Assembly (NCBI RefSeq): GCF_014831675.1
Contig: NZ_VJXY01000029.1
Span: 1 to 64,000, forward strand
Reading direction: 5' to 3'
Source: Komarekiella delphini-convector SJRDD-AB1
GTDB lineage: Bacteria; Cyanobacteriota; Cyanobacteriia; Cyanobacteriales; Nostocaceae
Length of the DNA stretch: 64,000 nucleotides
The translations under genes were made by a program, and so were the position numbers. Every line of letters begins with the position of its first letter. The first letter of the stretch is position 1. Below the pieces are notes generated by a model, which saw only the letters and a program-made list of their open reading frames with translations, was not told where the DNA came from and did not search any database. Positions 43,708 to 52,200 of this stretch are shown here, piece by piece.

Positions 43708-44166
43708 TTTCTAGTTTCGATATCAGTACCAGTAGATTGTCATTTTCTTCCATCCAATTTGAAATAAAACTGCCGTTATATTTCAAATTATGACAGGAGA
43801 TTTCCAACCTTCATCTTCAGCAGAGTATAGGATCGGGCTTGCTGCCTCTACGGGTCTTAACTAGAGTAGCAACATTGCTGCTATCAAGCTTTGCCAGTTT
43901 CCCAAACTAGCCTGTTGCGATCGCAACAATGAAACTGCTAGCGCCAAATCTAGAAGATTTTACGCTCGTGCCGAATCCAAGGAAGCGATGTACCATGCCT
44001 CTACCCCTTTAAATATCACTTGTGCCGCTGCTAAATTTCTGTTAGTCTGATATCCGCTTTCAGAAAATTTGTGAAACCGTACACTTAAATTTTTGGGAAC
44101 TTGAACTTAGATATCACCTTACTATAATTATCCTGATATGCTATATTCTGTATTTAGACAATCCAT
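43708..44166. other. Intergenic region with a transposase fossil
   Basis: Holds the minus-strand tnpB remnant at 43960-44106 (own entry). The stretch 43795-43862 (GACAGGAGATTTCCAACC...GGGCTTGCTGCCTC) may belong to the same fossil. No promoter was assigned. Confidence 0.45.
43960..44106 (-). pseudogene. TnpB (IS200/IS605-family) C-terminal fossil
   Basis: A 48-codon minus-strand frame reads QVPKNLSVRFHKFSESGYQT, then NRNLAAAQVIF and a short tail to a TAA at 43960. In TnpB this is the C-terminal zinc ribbon's second CxxC (here HKFSESGY, both Cys lost) followed by the RuvC-III segment normally DRDxxAAxxV (here NRNLAAAQV, the Asp positions also changed). A stop precedes it. So the nuclease cannot work, and only this part of the gene survives. 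It lies 60 bases before the tRNA. Confidence 0.6.
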
Positions 44167-44247
44167 GCGGATGTGGCGGAATTGGTATACGCGCACGTTT
44201 GAGGGGCGTGTGCCTTTGGCTTGCGAGTTCGAGTCTCGCCATCCGCA
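44167..44247 (+). tRNA. tRNA-Leu (anticodon GAG)
   Basis: 81 bases. The 7-bp acceptor stem GCGGATG / CATCCGC, D-arm GCGG...CGC, anticodon stem CACGT/GCGTG with loop TTGAGGG (anticodon GAG, 44201-44203), a variable arm, and a T-arm GTTCGAGTC. The discriminator base is A at 44247; CCA is not encoded. It reads CUC/CUU leucine codons. Confidence 0.93.
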
Positions 44248-44380
44248 TTGTTTAAATATTAGTCAAAAGTCAATAGTCAAGGGTTAAAATACCTGAGACT
44301 GTTGACTTTTAACTTTTAACCTAGACTTAGCTCTGAATTTTTATGCTTTTATAGAAATAGGTGAAGTTTTGTAAAAAGCA

Positions 44381-45010
44381 TTGACTACTACTTTTACGCC
44401 GACAAACAACTTAATACTTCCAGCAGCTTGGCATCGCCTCACTCCAATTTGGCAAGGTGGGGAGGTAGTGATTCAACAAGGTCTGCCTCACACTCAGCTG
44501 GCACCGACTTGGCAAATGCTACTTTTAGGCGACGGCTCGCCAACAAGACACTTAGAATTGCTGACAGGCAAGCCGACAGAAGTAGATGTCATTGACATGT
44601 CATTAATTGGCATGGATTTAGATGATGCTCCTGATTTAATTCAAGCTGTCCCAGGGCCGCGACTACGGCGACAAGTGTGGCTGCGTACCCCCTCTGGTCA
44701 GCGATTAGCTTATGCAACCTCGTGGTGGGAAGCTAGTCATGTAGATGAGTATCTACAAAATCGCTCATTACCAATTTGGGCGAGTTTAGCCCGTCTCCGC
44801 ACAGAGTTGTATCGAGATGTCCAAGGAATTTACTACGGTTACTCAGATGCACTACAGTCAGGTTTTGATGAAACTGGGCCTTTTTGGGGTCGCCACTATT
44901 TATTTTGGCATCATGGACAGCCACTAACTTTAATCTATGAAGTTTTCTCGCCTTATTTAACCAAATATTTGGGGCCTATGCAGATGAGTATCGTTAATGC
45001 ATCGGCATAG
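44381..45010 (+). CDS. Chorismate lyase (DUF98 type)
   Basis: 209 residues from a TTG; no ATG lies near, and the protein begins sensibly at the TTG. The DUF98 signatures are clear: PGPRLRRQVWLRTPSGQRLAYATSWW, ASLARLRTELYRDVQG, FWGRHYLFWHHGQPLTLIYEVF. Enzymes of this type release 4-hydroxybenzoate from chorismate for plastoquinone synthesis in cyanobacteria. The gene stands alone after the tRNA-Leu. Confidence 0.85.
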   Translation: MTTTFTPTNNLILPAAWHRLTPIWQGGEVVIQQGLPHTQLAPTWQMLLLGDGSPTRHLELLTGKPTEVDVIDMSLIGMDLDDAPDLIQAVPGPRLRRQVWLRTPSGQRLAYATSWWEASHVDEYLQNRSLPIWASLARLRTELYRDVQGIYYGYSDALQSGFDETGPFWGRHYLFWHHGQPLTLIYEVFSPYLTKYLGPMQMSIVNASA

Positions 45011-45624
45011 TGCCACTTAAATTAATTAACAATTGCAAAATGTTTATTATCAAGCAGCCTAGCCATTTCGTTTTACCTTAATGTTAATACGGCAAGCAGA
45101 GGAGCAGGGTAAGCAAGAGGTCTAATAATTAACGACAAATGACAAAGCGCAAAGTCTGAGCGCTGGCTTGCGACGCTCAGACGCCAGTGACGCTCCTGCG
45201 TCGCTACCGCTACGCTAACGCACAAGTCTCTTAACCCGCTTAAAGAATGGCTCAACTTTGTAACAGAGGACAAATGACCTTGACTCCTGTTTGCTCAAAC
45301 TTAAAATTAATGACTTGCAACTTTATCAACTTAGGTTATATCCTCAGAGTGCTTGGAATGAAGCACTTCACTCTTGGAGAATTTTCGGCAGAGGTAACTG
45401 TCCAAGAAAATTATCCTGCAAAATTCAACACAGCGTGTTAAAAAAGGTAACTAACCATGAAAACACTGCTTTTGAGACAGTAGGGAAGTTTTATTCCTGA
45501 AGTATCATCACATTCAGGGTAGAGAAATTTATGTAATTAGCTGCCCTAGCTAATGGGCAACCTTTTGGTTGAATCAACCAATCAGGCAAGTAATTAAGTT
45601 TGCAAGTATGAGGTATAGGTTTCA
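45011..45624. other. Intergenic region with a palindromic repeat
   Basis: 614 bases. A GC-rich repeat at about 45150-45225 (GAGCGCTGGCTTGCGACGCTC, GACGCTCCTGCGTCGCTACCGC) resembles those at 5254 and 63470. Small frames in this stretch overlap one another, lack ribosome binding sites and do not look coding. Confidence 0.5.
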
Positions 45625-47394
45625 ATGGCACTGCCTATTGTGTCTGTTCCGATGAAGAAAAAAAAGAAACCATCTCTGGTGTTAACGCTCTCGTCTGCTG
45701 GGTTATTGATTGGTGCAGGGAGTGCAGCATACTGGTTATTAACTCAGGGACAGCCATCTTTTAGAGATTTGCCAGTAGGTGCAAATATTATTCCTCAAGA
45801 TGCCCTGTTTACGGTTTCTTTAACAACAGATCCCAGGCAGTGGCAAAAATTGCGGGAGTTTGGGACAAAAGAAACCCAAGCAGAACTGGATAAAAATTTA
45901 GTGCAGTTGCGCGATCGCTTTCTGACTAACAATGGTTATGACTTCCAAAAAGATATCGCTCCTTGGGTAGGTGATGAAATCACAATCGCAATTCTTGCCC
46001 CTCAAGCAGCGAATCAACCTGTACCTAAACCAATTGCTACTGATGGAGATGCCGCTAGCAGTCAGCAATCGATGGTAATGGTGCTGCCAGTAAAAAGTCA
46101 AGAAATAGCCAAAAACATTTTGGCACAACCCAAAACTCTCAAACAAGGCAAATGGGTTGACCGCACATATCAAGGGATCGCCATCAAACAAAATGAGGGA
46201 CAATCTGGGGAAAACTTCTCAGCCGCATTACTAGAAGGGCGGTTCCTAGTCATCACCGATAATCCCCAAGCCACAGAAAGAGCAATCGATGCCTATAAAA
46301 GTAAAACATCTCTAGCGAGAATTGGGGGCTTTGCCGAAAATTTCCCGAAAATCACCAACTACCAACCTTTTGCCCAGTTTTACGTCAATGTGCCAACAGC
46401 AGCAAAAATAGCTGCGGCTTCTCCAAATCGCCATTTACCTGCTCAAGTTCTAGCTCAACTTCAGAATAACCAAGGTTTAGCAGGGACAGTTACCTTGGAA
46501 TCAGAAGGAATCCGCCTAAAAGGCGTTTCTTGGCTCAACCCCAATAGTCAGCGTTTACTAGCGGTGGAAAACAAAGCTGGAAAAATGCAAAGCCGCGTAC
46601 CAGCAGAAACCTTGATGATGCTGTCTGGCGGTAACTTACAACGATTGTGGGGAGACTATGTGTTAACATCCCAAGGAAATCCCCTCTCACCAATATCACC
46701 AGAACAACTGCGCGGTGGAGTAAAATCTCTGACCAATCTAGATTTAGATCAGGATTTACTCAGCTGGATGAAAGGCGAGTTTGCCGTCTCAATAATTCCA
46801 ACTACCCAAAAAGAAGGTTCATCAGAGGATTTTCGTGCAGGTTTAGTGGTTATGGTACAGGCAAGTAATCGCGAATCAGCAGAAGCATCTTTACAAAAGC
46901 TGGATGATGTCATGAAAAATCAATATCAATTCCAGATCCAACCAGGGAAAGTTGCAGGCCAACCCATTATTAACTGGATTGCACCCTATGGTACACTAAC
47001 CGCAACCCACGGCTGGTTAGATGAAAATGTCGCTTTCTTAGTTGTGGGCGCTCCCATCTCCGGTAAAATTCTTCCCAAACCCAGCAACCCACTAGCTAAT
47101 ACTCTGCCTTTCCAACAAACAGTTCCTAAAGAACCCAATCCCACAAATGGTCAATTTTTCCTGGATGTGGAACGAACTGCGAAAAATTTTCCCCTCCCAA
47201 CTCTGACCCCCAATCAACAACCTTTACTAGCAGCAACACGTTCAATTGGGGTGACATCTGCTGTCAGCGACAACCGTAGTAACCGCTACGATATTTTTTT
47301 TACACTCAAGAAAGCTGGCAAACCAGCTGCTTTGCCTAGTCCAGTCAGTAGTTCTCTGCCAACTACTACACCATCTGTAACTAAATCACCGTAA
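45625..47394 (+). CDS. DUF3352 domain-containing membrane-anchored protein
   Basis: 589 residues. A basic start (KKKKKPS), a membrane helix (about 17-40), then a large beta/alpha region. The reading FRDLPVGANIIPQDALFTVSLTTDPRQW is the typical start of DUF3352, which forms the body of the protein. The C-terminus is a Pro/Ser/Thr-rich tail. It should sit at the cytoplasmic or thylakoid membrane with its bulk outside. The family is widely conserved in cyanobacteria; no function is established. Confidence 0.85.
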   Translation: MALPIVSVPMKKKKKPSLVLTLSSAGLLIGAGSAAYWLLTQGQPSFRDLPVGANIIPQDALFTVSLTTDPRQWQKLREFGTKETQAELDKNLVQLRDRFLTNNGYDFQKDIAPWVGDEITIAILAPQAANQPVPKPIATDGDAASSQQSMVMVLPVKSQEIAKNILAQPKTLKQGKWVDRTYQGIAIKQNEGQSGENFSAALLEGRFLVITDNPQATERAIDAYKSKTSLARIGGFAENFPKITNYQPFAQFYVNVPTAAKIAAASPNRHLPAQVLAQLQNNQGLAGTVTLESEGIRLKGVSWLNPNSQRLLAVENKAGKMQSRVPAETLMMLSGGNLQRLWGDYVLTSQGNPLSPISPEQLRGGVKSLTNLDLDQDLLSWMKGEFAVSIIPTTQKEGSSEDFRAGLVVMVQASNRESAEASLQKLDDVMKNQYQFQIQPGKVAGQPIINWIAPYGTLTATHGWLDENVAFLVVGAPISGKILPKPSNPLANTLPFQQTVPKEPNPTNGQFFLDVERTAKNFPLPTLTPNQQPLLAATRSIGVTSAVSDNRSNRYDIFFTLKKAGKPAALPSPVSSSLPTTTPSVTKSP

Positions 47395-47602
47395 CATCAT
47401 TGAGATAGGGGAGATGAAGGATTAGGAAGTAATAAATGTAGTTCAATCAATGCAAAAATGCTGTAATGCTGTAATAATTTATATCTTCTTCCTTATCACC
47501 TTCATGCCATTTCCCCTTTCCCATGTCCCATCGCCCTCTAAGCAGATAGGATCATAACAGTCAGAATCCATATTTTAACGAATTTACTGGGGAGAACACT
47601 TT

Positions 47603-48664
47603 ATGAATCTGGTTGTACTCCAGAACTGGCTGGACAACGCCTCCTTTGCCATATTATTCCTCACAATGCTGGTGTATTGGGGAGGGGCAGCTTTTCCGAA
47701 TCTGCCTTATCTAGCCGCTTTGGGGACAGCTGGGATGGCGATCGCTAATTTGTGCATAGCCACCCTATTAGGGGCACGATGGATAGAAGCTGGTTATTTT
47801 CCCTTGAGTAATCTGTATGAATCCCTGTTTTTCTTAACTTGGGGAATTACCACTATCCATCTAATTGCCGAAAATACCAGCCGTAGCCGCTTAGTAGGAG
47901 TTGTGACAGCCCCCGTGGCAATGGCGATCGCTGCTTTTGCTACCTTGACACTACCATCCCAAATGCAAGTGTCAGAACCCTTAGTACCTGCCTTGAAGTC
48001 AAATTGGCTGATGATGCATGTCAGTGTGATGATGTTGAGTTATGCTGCTTTGATGGTGGGTTCTCTATTAGCGATCGCTTTTCTCATTGTCACTCGCGGT
48101 CAAAATATCCAGCTACAAGGCAGTTCTGTAGGTACTGGTGGCTATCGCAGCAACGGTTATCGCTTGCACAAAGCAGCCGAATTAATTTCTCAACCATCAA
48201 CACCCCCTGTCGAAAATAATGGCTTTGCTCGTAATGAGCGCAATAACAACGGTAACGGTAACGCTAGTACTGCTGTTTTAAATTTAGTAACTGCCCCTGA
48301 GTCTCAAGTGCTCGCATCTGTCGAACCCCTTTCACCCCAGCGCCTTAGCCTCGCCGAAACCCTTGATAATATTAGCTACCGCGTCATCGGGCTGGGATTT
48401 CCTCTGTTAACTATTGGCATTATTGCCGGTGGCGTTTGGGCAAATGAAGCTTGGGGTTCTTACTGGAGTTGGGATCCCAAAGAAACCTGGGCATTAATCA
48501 CCTGGTTAGTATTCGCCGCTTACCTCCACTCCAGAATTACTCGCGGTTGGCAAGGGCGTCGTCCCGCAATTTTAGCTGCCACTGGCTTTGTTGTCGTTTG
48601 GGTGTGCTATCTGGGTGTAAATCTTTTAGGTAAAGGTTTACATTCTTACGGTTGGTTTTTCTAA
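47603..48664 (+). CDS. ccsA: CcsA/CcsB-type cytochrome c haem-handling protein
   Basis: 353 residues with about eight membrane helices. The tryptophan-rich [13 protein letters not shown] (WWD motif) near residue 290 and flanking His residues are those of the haem-export and attachment protein of system II cytochrome c biogenesis (plastid CcsA/Ycf5). Residues about 175-240 are a low-complexity insert rich in Asn, Ser and Pro. It works with Ccs1/ResB, not in the window, to mature cytochromes f and c6. Naming differs between databases (CcsA or CcsB). Confidence 0.9.
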   Translation: MNLVVLQNWLDNASFAILFLTMLVYWGGAAFPNLPYLAALGTAGMAIANLCIATLLGARWIEAGYFPLSNLYESLFFLTWGITTIHLIAENTSRSRLVGVVTAPVAMAIAAFATLTLPSQMQVSEPLVPALKSNWLMMHVSVMMLSYAALMVGSLLAIAFLIVTRGQNIQLQGSSVGTGGYRSNGYRLHKAAELISQPSTPPVENNGFARNERNNNGNGNASTAVLNLVTAPESQVLASVEPLSPQRLSLAETLDNISYRVIGLGFPLLTIGIIAGGVWANEAWGSYWSWDPKETWALITWLVFAAYLHSRITRGWQGRRPAILAATGFVVVWVCYLGVNLLGKGLHSYGWFF

Positions 48665-48794
48665 GAACCTCATCCTTTCCCTCTCTCCACGGACAAAGAG
48701 GGGGAAAGCAGCACTAAATCTTTAAAATCATCATTTTATTTCGGATGAGCTGCTATGTCTGTAGAAGCTATAGATTTAGTGATCGGAGATTTTT

Positions 48795-49106
48795 ATGAGA
48801 GATGGATTCGAGAGACTCAATCACGATGAAGTTGTGTCTATAGAAGCAGACACTTTTAATAAACTAGATATTGCTAAAACTTTCAAAGTTCGTGATTTAA
48901 TTACAGCGATTAAGGAATACATTGGAGCAGAAGGGACAACTGAAGCAAATCTGTATACTCAAGGATTAAATTGTGAAGTTTTGCAATTTAGTACCGAGGG
49001 ATGGAAAAAAGGAAAAGTTAGACTTGCTTTAGAATTTTGTCTTGACGAACCTGAATCACCACTTGATGAAATTCATCAACAACTCAAACAAGTGGAAAAC
49101 CTATAG
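48795..49106 (+). CDS. KGK family protein
   Basis: 103 residues. The conserved KGK patch reads GWKKGKVRLALEF, following a central domain (KTFKVRDLITAIKEY). The KGK family is confined mostly to cyanobacteria and has no established function. It follows the haem-handling gene by about 130 bases in the same direction. Confidence 0.8.
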   Translation: MRDGFERLNHDEVVSIEADTFNKLDIAKTFKVRDLITAIKEYIGAEGTTEANLYTQGLNCEVLQFSTEGWKKGKVRLALEFCLDEPESPLDEIHQQLKQVENL

Positions 49107-49212
49107 CGGTTCTCACCTCAGTGATACCGTTTCACCTTAAAATTAATACAGAGTTTTTTCTTTTAATCCTTTTATTCAGAATACTCGGAAAGTGACAGAA
49201 GAGGGATAAGTA

Positions 49213-52200
49213 CTAAGCATTACTAGCACTATTAACGAGTTTCTCCCCTTTTAACATCCGCGCCGCAGCTTCAAGTAGAGCTTCCTCTAGGTAAGGCTTA
49301 GTAAAGTAGCCACTAGCACCGAGTTGAACTGCCATTTGTCTGTGCTTATCTGCACCCCGCGAGGTGAGCATAGCGATCGGCAGGTGGTTGAGGTTTGAGT
49401 CTTTCTGGATGCGAGATAATAACTCTAGACCATCGCAACGGGGCATCTCAATGTCGCAAAATACGATATCGCAAGGCAGACCAGAGCGGAGTTTATCCCA
49501 AGCTTCTTGGCCATCACGTGCCTGTTCTACGCGATAACCTGCTTTGTTAAACGTCAGGGAGAGCAACTCTCGGACTGTAATTGAGTCATCCACAATCAGG
49601 ACAGTTGGGTCAATCTTCACAGCAGGTGGGTCTATAGGAGTCGCTTTCTGTTGCCAAGAACTGCCACCAGCTTGTGTAGAAATCCGTCCTTGGAAGATGT
49701 CAATTATTTCCAGCACGTCAGCAATGGGCATAATACGACCATCACCTAGGACTGTAGCACCAGCTACACCAATAGGTTTAGGCGCTGGCCCTTCAAATTG
49801 CTTAATTACAATTTCTTGTTCGCTCAGCACAAGATCAATTTGTAAGGCAATTAGAGTACTGGCCGATCGCACCACGATCACAGAAACCATGTCATCATCT
49901 CGATTACCACCGTAGACATTACCACGGCTAATCTGGCGATTAAAGGTTAAAAGTTCCTTCAGGGGTCGGAATGGCAGCAGTGTATCACGCCAGGAAATAA
50001 ACGATTCCCCATTGGCATTATGCTGAATATTTTTGAGTGGTATGTCTAGCGTATCTTCTACACCGTCCATAGGGAATGCAATACGCGCTTTATCGGAAAC
50101 GCAGCAAAGGGCTTTACAAATACTCAGGGTTAACGGTAAACGGATAGTGAAAGTCGTTCCCTTGCCGAGAGTGGAATCGGTGTTAACTGTTCCGCGAATT
50201 TCGCTAATCTCAGAGCGAACTACATCCATTCCCACACCTCGACCAGAAATTTCATCTGCCTGGTCTTTGATCGTAAAACCAGATTGAAACAGCAGGTCGT
50301 AGACTTCTACGCGAGAAATAGTTTTTGCCTGAGCTTCTGTAATCATGCCAATCTTCACTGCCTTGGACTTAACTCGTTCTGAATCGATACCTGCACCGTC
50401 ATCGCCTACAGAAATGATGGTTTGGTTGCCTTGGTGAAAGGCGCGAATGGTGATGATTCCTACGGGTGGTTTACCGATAGCTTGTCGTTCGTCTGGCGTT
50501 TCAATACCGTGAGCGATCGCATTATTGAGCATGTGAGTCAGCGGATCGGTCAGATGATCTAAAATCATTTTGTCAATTAAAGTATCGCCACCCTCAATCA
50601 CCAACTCCACTTGTTTACCACACTTGATGGCGTTGTCACGCACTCCTCGTCGCCAACGATCAATAGTTTGGGCAAAAGGAACCATTCGTGCTCTTGTTAG
50701 CCCCTCTTGTAGCTGGGTAGTTACTTGGCGGAATTGCCGCGCCACTCGTTCGGTTTCTTCGGTAACAAAGTCAATATCACTTGCCGACTCACGCACCCGG
50801 ACAATGCGTTCAATCATCTGCTGGGAAAGTGTATGGAAAGGAGTAAAGCGATCCATTTCTAGCTCGCTAAAACCTCTGTCCGAATTGGAGTCCTGGGATG
50901 AGATGCCAGAGTCTTTGGTTTTGCGACCAGCTAAAAGAGAGGCTTCCAGTAGCGATCGCTCATATAACTCCTGCATCCTCGCCCCTACATCTGAGAGTTG
51001 TTGCACCTGAATCAGCAAGTTATCTAGTGCCTGTCGTAGCCGTTCATGATCCTGCTCTAAGGTATTGCGATTTACCACCATCTCCCCAACTAAATTGCTC
51101 ATATCATCCAGTTGCTTGACTGGAACCTTCATTGTTTCTTCAAATCTTGCAGCACGACGAGTAGAGGGGCGTGGAGTTTTGCCTGTATTCGATTTTACAA
51201 TTGATGAGTGGGATATCGTTTGATCCGCTTCTGCCAGCAACTTTTCCAAATCACCAAATTCATCCTCTATGCGCGGTAATGAAACGGTGTTGACAGATGG
51301 TATTAAGACGGGTTGAGTTCTGAAGGACTGCTGATAACTAGATATGGCTGCTGTTTCATCATTGTCCTCACCTAGCAATGCTTCCAAGGCAGCAAAATCC
51401 ATTTCTGGTATAGAGGTAGCATTGAGGCTGGGTGCTACTTCCTGTCCAAGTAATGCTTCCAAATCGGCGAATTCATCTAATGCAGGGATGTCATTTTTTA
51501 AAGCAGCTGCTTCAGTTGATGTCACCTGTAATTCTTCAATTGAGGTAACAATAGCATTCTCTGCCTCATTTACTATTGCAGGTTCGTTTGTCTCTTCTGA
51601 ATCCCATACATGCTCAGAAAAATCTGCTTCGAGATTTTCATCAGTTTCTAGATTTAACTCATTTAAGTCTGCTACTATCGGTTCTTGAATAACTGTTTGT
51701 GTAAAATCATTGACGACTTGCGAGTCAACGTTTGCTGTGTTTTCTAAATTTTCTATTGATTCTTCTTGGTTCGTAGCTGCTGAAAAAGATAAATCATTCT
51801 CTATATTATCTGTAGTCTCAATTTGGATATAAGTGAGGTCAGCTACATCCTCAGACAGCAGTTGTGAATTTTCATCTGTGTTGTCATCGAAAGTCTCGAA
51901 CAAATTGCTTGGCTGCGTCTGTGATGATGCTAAGTCTGAAATTTCTCCAAAACTTATATCTAAAGAAGCTGCTGTAAAAGACAAATCATTCTCTATATTA
52001 TCTGTAGTCTCAATTTGGATATAAGTGAGGTCAGCTACATCCTCAGACAGCAGTTGTGAATTTTCATCTGTGTTGTCATCGAAAGTATCAGAACTAATTT
52101 CCAGATCAGTAAATGCTTTGAGAGAATCTACAGATGATATCTCTGTGGACTGATTGGTAAATTCTGGTATAACATCCAAAGCTTCTGGTTCTTGCGACAA

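Noticed and set aside
45247-45500. Two overlapping small plus-strand frames before the DUF3352 gene
   Set aside because: They overlap each other in different frames, lack ribosome binding sites and show no conserved look.
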